The notes beneath the pieces were generated by a model that saw only the letters and a list, made by a program, of their open reading frames with translations, was not told the origin of the DNA and did no database searches. This document shows positions 43,311-53,190 of a stretch of 64,000 nt of DNA, piece after piece. Position numbers and translations under genes: made by a program. Source of the DNA: Marinobacter sp. THAF197a (GTDB lineage Bacteria; Pseudomonadota; Gammaproteobacteria; Pseudomonadales; Oleiphilaceae); contig NZ_CP045324.1 of the NCBI RefSeq assembly GCF_009363275.1, positions 1,426,001-1,490,000 on the forward strand, written 5' to 3'. The stretch's first letter is position 1, and every line of letters begins with the position of its first letter.

Positions 43311-43790
43311 ATGCATCCGATTCGTAAAAAGCGACTGACCATTGTGCTGTTCCTGGTGGCCGGGCTTGCCATCGCCGTTGGCCTGACTACCTATGCTTTG
43401 CGTCAGAATATCAATCTGTTCTACGACCCAAGTGAAATCGCTGATGGCAAGGCGCCGGTGGATGTCCGCATACGGGCTGGCGGCATGGTCGAAGAGGGCA
43501 GCGTGGTGCGTGATCCGGAGAGCTTGAAGGTGGAATTCCGGGTAACTGATTACTCCGCCTCCGTGGCCATGGAGTATGTGGGTATCCTGCCGGACCTGTT
43601 TGCTGAAGGTCAGGGCGTTGTTGCCATGGGGCGGCTCAACGCGGATGGCCGGTTTGTTGCTGACCAGGTGCTGGCCAAGCACGATGAGACCTATATGCCG
43701 CCGGAAGTAGCCGAGGCCCTGGAACGGGCTTCGAAAGGCAGGCACCAGGCTGCCGACGTAGAGAAAGCCGCGGAATCCACCGCTTACTAA
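43311..43790 (+). CDS. ccmE: CcmE, periplasmic heme chaperone
   Basis: Binds heme covalently and passes it to CcmF. It has 159 residues: N-terminal membrane anchor (about 9-30), OB-fold, and the heme-binding His124 in LAKHDETYMPPEV (the HxxxY type of motif). Confidence 0.95.
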   Translation: MHPIRKKRLTIVLFLVAGLAIAVGLTTYALRQNINLFYDPSEIADGKAPVDVRIRAGGMVEEGSVVRDPESLKVEFRVTDYSASVAMEYVGILPDLFAEGQGVVAMGRLNADGRFVADQVLAKHDETYMPPEVAEALERASKGRHQAADVEKAAESTAY

Positions 43791-43826
43791 TCAACGACTC
43801 CGACCCCCTGTTGCTGGAGGAACCCG

Positions 43827-45833
43827 ATGTATCCGGAACTCGGACAGCTTGCACTTATTATCGCGCTGCTGCTGGCAGTACTCCTTTCTGTTGTCCCGTT
43901 AGCCGGGGCATTGACTGGCCGTGACAGCCTGCAGGCGTTTGCCCGCCCTCTGTCGACCGGTATGTTTGTTTTTACCGGCCTGGCTTTTGCCGTTTTGACC
44001 CATGCGTTCATGGTGGATGACTTCTCGGTTGCCTATGTCGCCAACAACAGCAACAGCATGTTGCCCTGGTACTACAAGTTCAGTGCGGTTTGGGGTGGGC
44101 ATGAGGGCTCCCTGCTGCTGTGGATTCTGATGCTGGCGGGCTGGACACTGGCCGTTGCGGTATTCAGCCGGAAGTTGCCGTCTACCATGGTGTCTCAGGT
44201 ATTGTCGGTGATGGGCATGATCTGTGTCGGGTTCTTCCTGTTCATTATCGTTACCTCCAATCCGTTTGACCGACTTTTGCCGAACATTCCGGCTGATGGC
44301 AGCGATCTTAACCCGTTGCTGCAGGATATTGGTCTGATTCTTCACCCGCCCATGCTGTATATGGGATATGTGGGCTTCTCCGTTGCTTTTGCCTTTGCCA
44401 TCGCGGCACTGATAAACGGTAAGCTGGATGCCGCCTGGGCCCGCTGGTCCCGCCCGTGGACCACGGTGGCCTGGGCGTTCCTGACCCTGGGGATCGCATT
44501 GGGAAGCTGGTGGGCCTATTACGAGCTTGGCTGGGGCGGCTGGTGGTTCTGGGACCCGGTTGAAAATGCCTCTCTGCTACCCTGGTTGTCCGGCACGGCG
44601 CTGATGCATTCGCTGGCGGTCACCGAAAAGCGCGGCGTGTTCAAAAGCTGGACCGTGCTTCTGGCCATCGTAACCTTCTCGCTGAGCTTGCTGGGTGCTT
44701 TCCTGGTCCGCTCCGGTGTGCTGACTTCGGTCCATTCCTTTGCCAATGATCCCGAGCGGGGTACGTTCCTGCTGGCCTTGCTGGGCATCACCGTGGTTGC
44801 CAGTCTGACTCTCTATGCCTTCCGGGCACCGGTGGTGCACGTTCGCTCCCGCTATGGCTCACTGTCACGGGAAATCTTTCTGCTGTTGAATAACGTGTTG
44901 CTGGTAGCGGCAACCATGCTGGTGGCGATCGGTACCCTGTACCCGCTGGTTCTGGATTACCTGAACCTGGGCAAGCTGTCGATCGGTGAACCGTTCTTCA
45001 ACGCCACGTTTAGCCCTATGGCTGTGGCCACAGGCCTGTTGTTGGGCGCCGGGATCTTCTCACGCTGGAAGCGCACCGACGGTGGCTGGTTGGCCCGTAA
45101 GCTGCTCTGGCCCCTGGCGGTCAGTGTATTGGCGACCACCGCCGTTATGCTGGTGTATGGCAGCTTTGCCCCCTGGGCTTTTGCCGGTGTGTTCACCGCG
45201 GTTTGGGTGACCATGGCAACGGTTTGGGACCTCTGGGATAAATCAGCATCGAAGAACGGCCGCTGGCACGGTCTGAAGCGCCAGTCCCGCAGCTATTACG
45301 GCATGGTCTTCGGGCACCTTGGCCTGGCAATGGTCATTGCAGGGGCCACCGTGGTGTCCAACTATGGCATCGAGCGGGATGTACGCATGGTGCCAGGTGG
45401 TTCCGCTGAGGTCGGCGACTACACCGTGGTGTTCAACTACATCGGTGAGCGCCAGGGGCCAAACTTCAGGGCTGAGTATGGTGAGTTCGATGTGTTCCTG
45501 GATGGCAAGCAGGTTGCCAGCCTGCACCCCGAAAAGCGTCATTACCCGGTGGGCATGAGTGTGATGACCGAGGCGGCAATCGACGCCGGCCTGTTCCGCG
45601 ATGTCTTTATTGCCATCGGTGAGCGCATCAGCGATGAAGCCTGGGCCATCCGCCTTCAGTACAAGCCTCTGGTTCGCTGGTTGTGGCTTGGCTCGTTGGT
45701 AATGGCCATCGGCGGCTTCCTGGCCATTTCGGACAAGCGGTACCGCATTCGGGTCCGCTCAGAGGCCAAAGACCCCGCATCGACTGGTGAAACCGGCGCT
45801 GCGGGCAGTAAGCCTGCGGGGGCCAACGCATGA
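43827..45833 (+). CDS. ccmF: CcmF, cytochrome c heme lyase subunit
   Basis: Large membrane protein that ligates heme to apocytochrome c with CcmH/I. It has 668 residues, about 15 membrane segments, and the WWD motif GWGGWWFWDPVENASLLPW (about 235-252). Its 3' end overlaps the ccmG start by four bases. Confidence 0.95.
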   Translation: MYPELGQLALIIALLLAVLLSVVPLAGALTGRDSLQAFARPLSTGMFVFTGLAFAVLTHAFMVDDFSVAYVANNSNSMLPWYYKFSAVWGGHEGSLLLWILMLAGWTLAVAVFSRKLPSTMVSQVLSVMGMICVGFFLFIIVTSNPFDRLLPNIPADGSDLNPLLQDIGLILHPPMLYMGYVGFSVAFAFAIAALINGKLDAAWARWSRPWTTVAWAFLTLGIALGSWWAYYELGWGGWWFWDPVENASLLPWLSGTALMHSLAVTEKRGVFKSWTVLLAIVTFSLSLLGAFLVRSGVLTSVHSFANDPERGTFLLALLGITVVASLTLYAFRAPVVHVRSRYGSLSREIFLLLNNVLLVAATMLVAIGTLYPLVLDYLNLGKLSIGEPFFNATFSPMAVATGLLLGAGIFSRWKRTDGGWLARKLLWPLAVSVLATTAVMLVYGSFAPWAFAGVFTAVWVTMATVWDLWDKSASKNGRWHGLKRQSRSYYGMVFGHLGLAMVIAGATVVSNYGIERDVRMVPGGSAEVGDYTVVFNYIGERQGPNFRAEYGEFDVFLDGKQVASLHPEKRHYPVGMSVMTEAAIDAGLFRDVFIAIGERISDEAWAIRLQYKPLVRWLWLGSLVMAIGGFLAISDKRYRIRVRSEAKDPASTGETGAAGSKPAGANA

Positions 45834-46366
45834 GACGGGTAATGCTCTTCATGCCCCTGGTGGTTGCCCTGGTGGTGGGAATCTTGCTGGCCTCCGGCAT
45901 TGGCAAGGATCCCTCGGAACTGGAGTCGGCCCTGATCGGCAAACCGGTACCGGAATTCAACCTGGAGAACCTTCGGGAGCCCGGGGAAATGCTGGACCAG
46001 TCCCTGTTTCAGGGCGAGGTTTCGTTGCTCAACGTCTGGGCAGAATGGTGCCCGGCATGCTGGGACGAGCATGAGGACCTGATGTGGCTGGCGAATGAGA
46101 AGGGCGTTCGTATTATCGGGTTGAACTACAAGGACCAGAAAGAAAATGCCTTCCGTTTTCTCGGCCGCCTGGGTGATCCCTATCACACCATCATTTTCGA
46201 TCCACGGGGTAGCCTTGGCTTCGATCTGGGGGTGTACGGCGCCCCCGAAACCTTCGTGATCGACGCTCAGGGCGTGGTTCGTTACCGCCATGTGGGCGTG
46301 GTCAATGAGCGGGTGTGGGAAGAAATTCTGCTGCCTGTGGTCAACCAGGCCAGGGGGAATAGCTGA
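45830..46366 (+). CDS. ccmG: CcmG/DsbE, thiol:disulfide oxidoreductase
   Basis: Membrane-anchored thioredoxin that keeps the apocytochrome CXXCH thiols reduced. It has 178 residues with an N-terminal anchor (about 3-22) and the active site WCPAC (Cys74, Cys77); most CcmG proteins have WCPTC or similar. The cis-Pro region YGAPETFVID is present. Overlaps ccmF (ATGA) and ccmH (TGATG). Confidence 0.94.
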   Translation: MRRVMLFMPLVVALVVGILLASGIGKDPSELESALIGKPVPEFNLENLREPGEMLDQSLFQGEVSLLNVWAEWCPACWDEHEDLMWLANEKGVRIIGLNYKDQKENAFRFLGRLGDPYHTIIFDPRGSLGFDLGVYGAPETFVIDAQGVVRYRHVGVVNERVWEEILLPVVNQARGNS

Positions 46367-46848
46367 TGCGTTCTATGCCGTTGATTCTGGTGATGCTGTT
46401 GGCGTTTGCACTCCCAGTATCTGCCGATGCGCCGGAATTCTACGATTTTGACACTCAGGCTGAGGAGCAGCGCTTCAGAAACCTGATTGCTGAATTGCGT
46501 TGCCCCAAATGCCAGAACCAGAACATAGCGGATTCCAATGCGCCTATCTCCAAGGATATGCGTGACCAGGTTTACCTGATGATGCAGGCTGGTGCCACCA
46601 ATGACGAGATTGTTGGCTCACTGGTTGATCGCTTCGGTGAGTTCGTCAAATACAAACCGCCGGTTGATCGTCGAACCATCATACTTTGGGCATTTCCTGC
46701 CATTGCGGTGTTTGGTGGCCTGCTGATTGTCGCGGGTGTGGTGCTCAGGTCCCGGAGGCGGGATTCGAACGAGCCGCCACTGAGCCCGGAGGAAAAAGCA
46801 CGAGTCGAACAGATGCTGGCTGACAAGGATCAGTCGTCACGTAGCTGA
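46366..46848 (+). CDS. ccmH: CcmH, apocytochrome thioreduction protein
   Basis: Reduces apocytochrome c together with CcmG. It has 160 residues: signal peptide (about 1-20, ending VSADA), the motif LRCPKCQNQNIADSNAPI with Cys46 and Cys49, and one C-terminal membrane segment (about 106-127). This is the short CcmH type, with the TPR part encoded separately as ccmI. Confidence 0.95.
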   Translation: MRSMPLILVMLLAFALPVSADAPEFYDFDTQAEEQRFRNLIAELRCPKCQNQNIADSNAPISKDMRDQVYLMMQAGATNDEIVGSLVDRFGEFVKYKPPVDRRTIILWAFPAIAVFGGLLIVAGVVLRSRRRDSNEPPLSPEEKARVEQMLADKDQSSRS

Positions 46849-46884
46849 TTCCGGTAATACATTTTCAACTGTGATGATATCTCC

Positions 46885-48162
46885 ATGACCGAAACATTCT
46901 GGATTGCCGCAACGGTACTCATTCTCCTGGCTTTGGCGTTTGTACTGTACCCGGTCTTTTTTCATCGTTCGAAAGCAAGACTGGAAACCGATCTGAGAAA
47001 CCAGAATCTGCTTGCCTATCGCAGCCGGCTGAAAGAGCTGGATAATGAGCATGAGGCGGGTATTCTCGATGACGAAACCTATGAACTGCTCAAAGACGAG
47101 CTGGCCGGTGCCATGCTGGATGACGTGCCGGAGAATGCGGTGCCGGAGAAACGCATTCCGGGGCGCAGAAGTGCGATGGTGGTGGGCTTGGCAACAGTCC
47201 TGTTGCTGCCTGCGGGTACGTTTCTGGCCTATGATCGCTGGGGAGCCATGGAGCAGCTTGAGCAGTACCTGACTATGCAGGAGATGAGCGCGTCTGATGG
47301 TGAGCAGGTGGCCCGGGTATCCGAACTGGCCGAGCAGTTGCGCACCCGACTGGAGGCCAATCCGGACAATGCTGACGGTTGGGCGATGCTGGGCCAGACC
47401 TACATGCGGATCGAACGCTATGAAGATGCGGCCCGAGCGTTCCAGCGGTTGGCGTCGGTTGTTGACGAAGACCCGGCATCCAGCGCAGTCGCCCATGGTC
47501 TTGCCGCACAGGCACTTTTCTTCACTACCCAGGGTGAGCTGACTCCGGAGGTACGGGAATCTATTGAGGCGGCGCAATCGCTCAACCCGGACGAAGTGAA
47601 CTCTTTGGGATTGCTTGGCATCAGCGCGTTCAGTCGGCAGGATTATCAGGCGGCGATTGATTACTGGGAGCGGATTGTCGAGGTGGCGCCGGATCACCCA
47701 CAGATTGCATCAATTCGCGGTGGCATTGACGAGTCCTATCGCCGCATGGGCCAGCAATCCCCGGCGTCAGAGCAAGCCTCCGAACCGGAGGCGGCCATTG
47801 GCCCGGGCGTATCTCTGCGGGTGTCCCTGGATAAGGAGCTGCAGGACCAGGTACCTGCCGATACTGCATTGTTCATTTTTGCCCGGTCAGCGGGCACCAG
47901 CCAGGGGGTACCGGTGGCGGTTGCCCGCCTGACCGCCGGTGCCTTGCCTGCAGATATCCGGCTGGATGATCGCTATGCGATGTCACCGGAAACCACCATT
48001 TCCGCCGAGCAGGACGTGGTGATTATTGCGCGCCTCAGTCGCAGCGGCAGTGTCAATCCGCAGCCAGGAGACTGGCAGGGCAGGGTAGAGGCCCAGGTGC
48101 TGTCATCGGATGCCCAAGGTGAGCCCGTTCAGCTGGTGATCAATCAGGAACTCACCAACTGA
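46885..48162 (+). CDS. ccmI: CcmI/CycH, TPR apocytochrome chaperone
   Basis: Holds apocytochrome c for heme ligation. It has 425 residues: two membrane segments (about 5-26 and 95-116), a TPR region (ADGWAMLGQTYMRIERYEDA, LLGISAFSRQDYQAAIDYWE) and a C-terminal CycH domain (VSLDKELQDQVPADTALFIF). It is the last gene of the operon, converging on batD. Confidence 0.92.
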   Translation: MTETFWIAATVLILLALAFVLYPVFFHRSKARLETDLRNQNLLAYRSRLKELDNEHEAGILDDETYELLKDELAGAMLDDVPENAVPEKRIPGRRSAMVVGLATVLLLPAGTFLAYDRWGAMEQLEQYLTMQEMSASDGEQVARVSELAEQLRTRLEANPDNADGWAMLGQTYMRIERYEDAARAFQRLASVVDEDPASSAVAHGLAAQALFFTTQGELTPEVRESIEAAQSLNPDEVNSLGLLGISAFSRQDYQAAIDYWERIVEVAPDHPQIASIRGGIDESYRRMGQQSPASEQASEPEAAIGPGVSLRVSLDKELQDQVPADTALFIFARSAGTSQGVPVAVARLTAGALPADIRLDDRYAMSPETTISAEQDVVIIARLSRSGSVNPQPGDWQGRVEAQVLSSDAQGEPVQLVINQELTN

Positions 48163-48179
48163 TTCTTCGGATCCTCTGC

Positions 48180-48209
48180 GGCCGGCCCCGTCATTGTGAC
48201 AGGCCGGCC
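48180..48209. terminator. GC-rich hairpin between ccmI and batD
   Basis: GGCCGGCC (48180-48187) and GGCCGGCC (48202-48209) can pair around a 14-base loop at the junction of two convergent genes. No U-run follows on either strand. The right arm lies inside the end of batD. Confidence 0.35.
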
Positions 48210-49918
48210 GGATACAGTGGCGGCAAACCTGCTGTGTCGGTCGGGGCCACCTGACGGTTTCTCAGGTCTTCCAGGCATCTGGTCAGCTCTTTGGTCACCA
48301 GGTCGCCATGGGATGGTGAATGATTGGAGAACAGCCTTTCCTGAAATCGCCCGACCGCTTTCGCCAGGCCCGGGTCCCCGCTAAAGTCGATGACATCCTC
48401 CACAGTGACGAAACCCTGACCGGGAAATCGCAGTCTTGTCCATTTCACCATGAGCCCGGTGGTCTGGGCTGAGAGGCCATCAATGGCCGCCTTGAGCGTG
48501 GCGAAAGCCTGTTGTTCGCTTGCATCCTCCGGATGACTCTCGTGATGTGCTGGTGTATTCCGCTTGCGGGAATACCACCACAATCCTGCCGTGGCCAGCC
48601 ACAAGACTGCCAGAACGAGGCTGGAGATGAACCAGGGTGACACCCCGGCCGCGCCAGATGGCATCGTCACGGTTGCCTCCGGCAGCGAGTCCGGCGTTGG
48701 TCCGGACTCCGATAAGGGCGCGGCGACCACGGCGCTTCCACCGGCGATGGCGTAATGGCGTGGTGGCAATTCCGCATATTCGAGCTCGTCGGTCTGGGTG
48801 TTCCACCAGGGGATACGGATTGCGGGCAGCACGGCTTCGCCGGATTGTACCGGCACCAGGGCAGAGACCTGCTGCAGGGTAGAGCGCAGGCCGTCTGTGG
48901 TGGTTTCCGTGTTTCTCAGTGGCTGTTCCGGGTAACTGCGGATGGCATCGGGTACCGCCTGGGGCAGTGCCGGCAGGGCTTCGGACGGCAGGCCAACGGC
49001 TTCCAGTGTCAGTTTTCGGTTCAGGTTGGCGCCCGCCTGAAGTTCACCGGAGGGTGGCAGTCCTTCATCGGTCAGGTTCAGTTGGCTGGCTGGCAGCCAG
49101 GTTTGATTGGCGGGATAGCTTTCGGGTACCGGCTTCACCCGCACGTCAAAGAGCTCCTGGCGGTCTCGCAGAAAGCGGAGCTGGCCGGAGGCGTCACGGG
49201 CTTGCCCTTCAAAACGGATCGGGGACAGCGTCAGTTCGCCCGGTTGTTGCGGGAAAATGGCATAGCGTCGCTCTACCACCCGGTAGCGAACCCCGTCGCG
49301 ATAGCGAGAGTATTCCCGTTGTTTGCCCAGGGGCTCAATGATTGCATCGGGATGTTCGGGTTCCGACAGCTCGCCCCGTATCAGGTTTCCCGAGAAGAAC
49401 AGCTGGATAGTCAGTACCAGTTGTTCCTGAACATACACTTCGGCTTTATCCGCTGCCAGCTCGATAAAGCTGTCCCTGGCAGCGGCGGGTTGATTGGGCG
49501 GGGTGCCGTCGGTTACCTCGACCGTGACCGGGGATGAGCTGGCGTCCTTGAAAGTCAGCTCAGGGATAGTCAGGGTGCCGGTGCGGGTGGGGGCCAGCTG
49601 GTAGGTCCAGGTGATCTCGCCGACCATTTCATTGTTGACCGTTTGCACGCTGTAGCGCTGATTCCGCGCAAGAATCTCGAAATCCGGTTCGACTTTCTCG
49701 ATATCCGGTGATGGCAGCTGAGACAGATCGAAGTTGAACAGGTTGTTCAGGTTGATGTCGATTTTCATCGAGCCTTTGACCGTCAAGGTAAGCACTTCCC
49801 CCTGATACAGTCGGGTGCGATCTGGCTCCACCGATAGGGTGTCTGCCAGGGCCGGGGCGGCTATCAGCAAAACGAGTAGCCCAAGATGGCTGATGGTTGT
49901 GAGAAAGCGTTTTACCAT
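48191..49918 (-). CDS. batD: BatD-like membrane protein
   Basis: Periplasmic, membrane-anchored component of the MoxR/Bat system, thought to aid stress tolerance. It has 575 residues: signal peptide (about 1-25, LGLLVLLIAAPALA), repeated beta-rich BatD/oxygen-tolerance domains (VEPDRTRLYQGEVLTLTVKG), one membrane segment near residue 430 (WFISSLVLAVLWLATAGLWW) and a cytoplasmic tail. Start is ATG 49918; a longer frame from 50020 has no signal peptide at its start. It overlaps batB by seven bases. Confidence 0.85.
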   Translation of the reverse strand: MVKRFLTTISHLGLLVLLIAAPALADTLSVEPDRTRLYQGEVLTLTVKGSMKIDINLNNLFNFDLSQLPSPDIEKVEPDFEILARNQRYSVQTVNNEMVGEITWTYQLAPTRTGTLTIPELTFKDASSSPVTVEVTDGTPPNQPAAARDSFIELAADKAEVYVQEQLVLTIQLFFSGNLIRGELSEPEHPDAIIEPLGKQREYSRYRDGVRYRVVERRYAIFPQQPGELTLSPIRFEGQARDASGQLRFLRDRQELFDVRVKPVPESYPANQTWLPASQLNLTDEGLPPSGELQAGANLNRKLTLEAVGLPSEALPALPQAVPDAIRSYPEQPLRNTETTTDGLRSTLQQVSALVPVQSGEAVLPAIRIPWWNTQTDELEYAELPPRHYAIAGGSAVVAAPLSESGPTPDSLPEATVTMPSGAAGVSPWFISSLVLAVLWLATAGLWWYSRKRNTPAHHESHPEDASEQQAFATLKAAIDGLSAQTTGLMVKWTRLRFPGQGFVTVEDVIDFSGDPGLAKAVGRFQERLFSNHSPSHGDLVTKELTRCLEDLRNRQVAPTDTAGLPPLYPAGLSQ

Positions 49919-51714
49919 GGTGTGTCGCCCTCGTCCGCTGTGGTCTGACGTTGTTGGTGTTGCTGCAGGAATTTGCGCTGCAGCAGTCCGCCGGGGTTGT
50001 CGGGTACGCGCCTGAGCCACTGTTCCTGGCCCTGGGTGAGCGGCTGTTCGGAGATGGCTGCCGGTGCCTCGGCGGTTTGCTCGCCGGTGTCCTGCTCTGT
50101 GTTCTCGGACGGTTCCTGCGGGTCGCCCTCGGCTGTGTCCGGTTCGGGCTCGCCATCGCTGTGATCGGTGTCATCGGGCTGATCAGCATCTGGCTGCCGG
50201 GATTGGCCTGGGTCATTGCCCTGATCGTTCTGTTCCGATTCTGAACCTTCGCCCTGCTGTGAATCCTGGCTCTGGTCACCGGAACTGTCTTGCTGGTCCT
50301 GATTATCCTGGCTCTGATCACCGTTTTGCGAACTTGAGTCCTGCTGTTGTTCCAACAACTGTTTGATCAGTTCATGGTTGGCCCGGGCATCTTCGAAGTC
50401 GGGCTGATCATTCAGGGCTTCTTGGTAGGCGTCGAGAGCCTGCTTCAGTTGCCCGGCCCGGGCCAGGGCATTGCCACGGTTGTAATGGCCAGCGGCGCCA
50501 GGTTGGTCTGCAAAGGCCTGGGCGGCGTCATCGAATCTTCCATCGCGGTACAGGGCGGAGCCCCGCCAGCCTGGTTTCTGGAGTAGATCAGCGGCCCGTG
50601 CCGGGTTCTGCTCGATCAACTCCGGACCTCTCTGGTCCTCTCGCTGCCAGAACCCGCCCCAGTCAAATGCCATGGCCGGGCGGGGAGTCAGGGCCAGGGG
50701 CAGTATGGCCAGTGCGCAGACGGCAAACGCCCCTTTTCTCCAGCCCAGCAGTAACAGGGGCAGTGCAAGCCACAACAACCAATAACCATCATCCTGCCAG
50801 CGGTTAACGGTCATACCATCCTCTCCCCGGGACCAGGCATCACTAACCTCGGGTTGCAATCGCAGTTGCCGGATGTCGGTGTCACCCAGAGTCAATTCGT
50901 GGCTGAAACCACGGTTTTCCCGGGCCAGTCTGGCAAGGCTGTCCGGATCGGCCCGGGTGATGACAATATTTCCGTTATCCCTGATGAAGCCTCGTTTGGC
51001 CAGGGGAATGGGACCACCCTCCCGGGAGCCCACTGCCAGGGTATTCAGGCTGTAAGGAGTGCCTTGCAACCGGGCGCGGATATCGCTGTGGTGGCGGGCC
51101 GGTACGTCATCAGTAATGAGCAGAATCCGACCTTGGCCCGGCGCCCCCTGTTCCAACAGCTCAACAGCGCGCCTGATTCCGAGGTCAGCCCGGTTGCCCT
51201 GGGCGGGCATAATGGTTGGCTCCAGCACGTTGAGCATGGCCTCGATGGTGCGGCGATCTTCGGTCAGAGGGGTCACGACATGGGCATCACCGGAATAGAC
51301 CAACAGGCCGGTCAGGCCTCCTTCCCGGACACCAAGGATGTCCCGGATCTTGCGCTTGGCCAGAGTCAGACGGTCTGGTTCAACATCCGTGGCCAACATG
51401 GATAACGACAGGTCCAATACAATCACCAGGCTGTCTTCGGGCTGTTTCAACGGCGTTGGTGCCTGGCGCCAACTGGGGCCTGAAAGTGCTATCGACAGGG
51501 CGAGGATGCCGAGGCTGAGTGGCAGCAGGGGAGAGATGGTCCGGGCTCCGGGTTGCTGGCCCTGGCGACGGATCAATGGGTTCAGCAGCGCTGGCGGGAT
51601 GTATTGCTCCCAGCCAGTAACGCCTTGCCGGAGCCGATGGCGCATCAGGTAAAGCAGGGGAATGGTCAGCGCCAGCAGTAGCCAAAGTGGGCGGATCAGG
51701 TGAAAATCAGCCAT
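49912..51714 (-). CDS. batB: BatB/BatC-like VWA protein with TPR and acidic tail
   Basis: Membrane VWA protein. It has 600 residues: two N-terminal membrane segments, a VWA domain with MIDAS motif DLSLSM (Asp101, Ser103, Ser105) and TPR repeats (YNRGNALARAGQLKQALDAYQ) as in BatC, so it appears to be a BatB-BatC fusion. The tail from about residue 475 is a long Gln/Asp/Ser/Glu/Pro-rich low-complexity stretch, probably disordered. It overlaps batA by eight bases. Confidence 0.88.
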   Translation of the reverse strand: MADFHLIRPLWLLLALTIPLLYLMRHRLRQGVTGWEQYIPPALLNPLIRRQGQQPGARTISPLLPLSLGILALSIALSGPSWRQAPTPLKQPEDSLVIVLDLSLSMLATDVEPDRLTLAKRKIRDILGVREGGLTGLLVYSGDAHVVTPLTEDRRTIEAMLNVLEPTIMPAQGNRADLGIRRAVELLEQGAPGQGRILLITDDVPARHHSDIRARLQGTPYSLNTLAVGSREGGPIPLAKRGFIRDNGNIVITRADPDSLARLARENRGFSHELTLGDTDIRQLRLQPEVSDAWSRGEDGMTVNRWQDDGYWLLWLALPLLLLGWRKGAFAVCALAILPLALTPRPAMAFDWGGFWQREDQRGPELIEQNPARAADLLQKPGWRGSALYRDGRFDDAAQAFADQPGAAGHYNRGNALARAGQLKQALDAYQEALNDQPDFEDARANHELIKQLLEQQQDSSSQNGDQSQDNQDQQDSSGDQSQDSQQGEGSESEQNDQGNDPGQSRQPDADQPDDTDHSDGEPEPDTAEGDPQEPSENTEQDTGEQTAEAPAAISEQPLTQGQEQWLRRVPDNPGGLLQRKFLQQHQQRQTTADEGDTPW

Positions 51715-52726
51715 GGTCTGCCTCCTGATTATCCGCCTTGCGCCTTAGACCCGCGCCCAACCGTGTTGCCAAGAGGATAAGCCATAAGCCAATCGCTGCG
51801 CTGGCAGGCCAGACATAGAGTTCGGTGACGGGGCGATAGAATTGCCCCTCCTGTTCAATGGGCTCCAGTTGGTTGATGCTGTCGTAGATCATTTCGAGTT
51901 CCGGCAAGCTGCGGGCCCGGAAGTATCGCCCGCCGGTCATCTCGGCCATTCGGGTCAGCAGGTCTTCGTCCAGGTCGCGGGAGGGGTTGACCCGTCGGGT
52001 TCCCAGCAGTCCTCGCTGGACCATGGAATCCGCTCCGATGCCGACGGTATAGACTCTGACTCCGGCTGCCTGGGCAATCTCGGTGGCTTTGTCCGGCGTA
52101 ATCTGGCCAGCTGTGTTGGCGCCGTCTGTCAGCATTACCACCACCCGTTGGTCCTGGGGTCGGTCACGCAGTCGTTTGACTGACAGTCCGATGGCATCGC
52201 CGATGGCGGTGGCCCTTCCGGCCATGCCTATGCCGGATTCATGCAACAAGGTGCGTACGGTTTCCCGGTCAAAGGTCAGGGGAGCCTGCACATAGGGTTC
52301 AGTACCGAACAGGATAAGCCCGAGCCGGTCACCCTCCCGGTGGTCAATAAACTCATCGAGTACTCGTTTTACCGCCTCCAGCCGATCGATGCCACGACCG
52401 TGCAGGACCATGTCTTTCTCATCCATACTCGGGGAGATGTCCACCACCAGCATCAGGTCGCGACCACTGACCGGCATCTGGATCTGCTCGCCAACATGCT
52501 GGGGCCTGGCGATGGCCACAACCAGACACAGCCAGGCCAGCAACAACAGTAGCTGCCGCCATCGCGGTGTTGCCTGACCACTGCTGCTGACGCCGGGCAA
52601 CCCGGAAAGCCAATGGCCGACAGGAATCACCGGTGCGTCGCCAGCCTGCTTGCCATGCCGGCGGACCATCAGCAGTGCCGGTAGCAACGCCAGTAACAGA
52701 AGCCAGGGGTAGGCTAGGCTCATCAT
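51707..52726 (-). CDS. batA: BatA-like VWA membrane protein
   Basis: Membrane VWA protein likely to be remodelled by MoxR. It has 339 residues: two N-terminal membrane segments (about 5-21, 59-73), the VWA MIDAS motif DISPSM (Asp96, Ser98, Ser100) and one C-terminal segment. Start is ATG 52726 or the adjacent ATG 52723 (MMSLAYPW); the longer frame from 52879 runs through the DUF4381 gene and is rejected. It overlaps that gene by four bases. Confidence 0.88.
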   Translation of the reverse strand: MMSLAYPWLLLLALLPALLMVRRHGKQAGDAPVIPVGHWLSGLPGVSSSGQATPRWRQLLLLLAWLCLVVAIARPQHVGEQIQMPVSGRDLMLVVDISPSMDEKDMVLHGRGIDRLEAVKRVLDEFIDHREGDRLGLILFGTEPYVQAPLTFDRETVRTLLHESGIGMAGRATAIGDAIGLSVKRLRDRPQDQRVVVMLTDGANTAGQITPDKATEIAQAAGVRVYTVGIGADSMVQRGLLGTRRVNPSRDLDEDLLTRMAEMTGGRYFRARSLPELEMIYDSINQLEPIEQEGQFYRPVTELYVWPASAAIGLWLILLATRLGAGLRRKADNQEADHG

Positions 52727-53190
52727 AACTGCGCCTCCAGCCATAGGGTGGCGAAATCCAGCGCCTGATGTGGGTTGGCCGTTGGGTTGGGTTGCCAGGT
52801 GCTGATCACCATGGCTTCCACCACTGGCCGAGAGGCAATCCGGTTGCTCGGCGCGGTTGCCAGCAAAAAGGCGATCCACTGCTCGCCAGACATGGCTTGC
52901 GGATTCTGTCCGGGGTGGCTCCGCCGCGCCACCCGCTTCAGCAATGCATTGAGTTCACTGAACCAGTCCGGGGTTTTGCTGGCACGGGCTTCAAGATCGG
53001 CCATCAGACGACGGGCTTCACGGCGCCATGCTGTATGTCGGCGTTGTCGGCGCCAAAGAATCACCGCGGCCACAAGGCCAGCGGCGCATAGCATCGCCAG
53101 AAGCCACCAGCCAGGTGCCGGCGGCCAGATTCCGCCCGTGTCCGGAAGGTGGATATCCCGTAGTTGGGCCAGTGGATCCTGTTCGTTCAT
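52723..53190 (-). CDS. DUF4381 membrane protein
   Basis: Function unknown; a constant member of MoxR/Bat operons. It has 155 residues with DPLAQLRDIHLPDTGGIWPPAPGWWLLA, a Pro/Trp-rich start typical of the family (first 20 residues only matter: LRDIHLP and PAPGWW), one membrane segment (about 28-46) and a cytoplasmic helical tail. It overlaps DUF58 by four bases. Confidence 0.85.
   Translation of the reverse strand: MNEQDPLAQLRDIHLPDTGGIWPPAPGWWLLAMLCAAGLVAAVILWRRQRRHTAWRREARRLMADLEARASKTPDWFSELNALLKRVARRSHPGQNPQAMSGEQWIAFLLATAPSNRIASRPVVEAMVISTWQPNPTANPHQALDFATLWLEAQL

Noticed and set aside
48755..49537. 260-residue + strand open frame
   Set aside because: Opposite batD; composition and lack of motifs mark it as a shadow.
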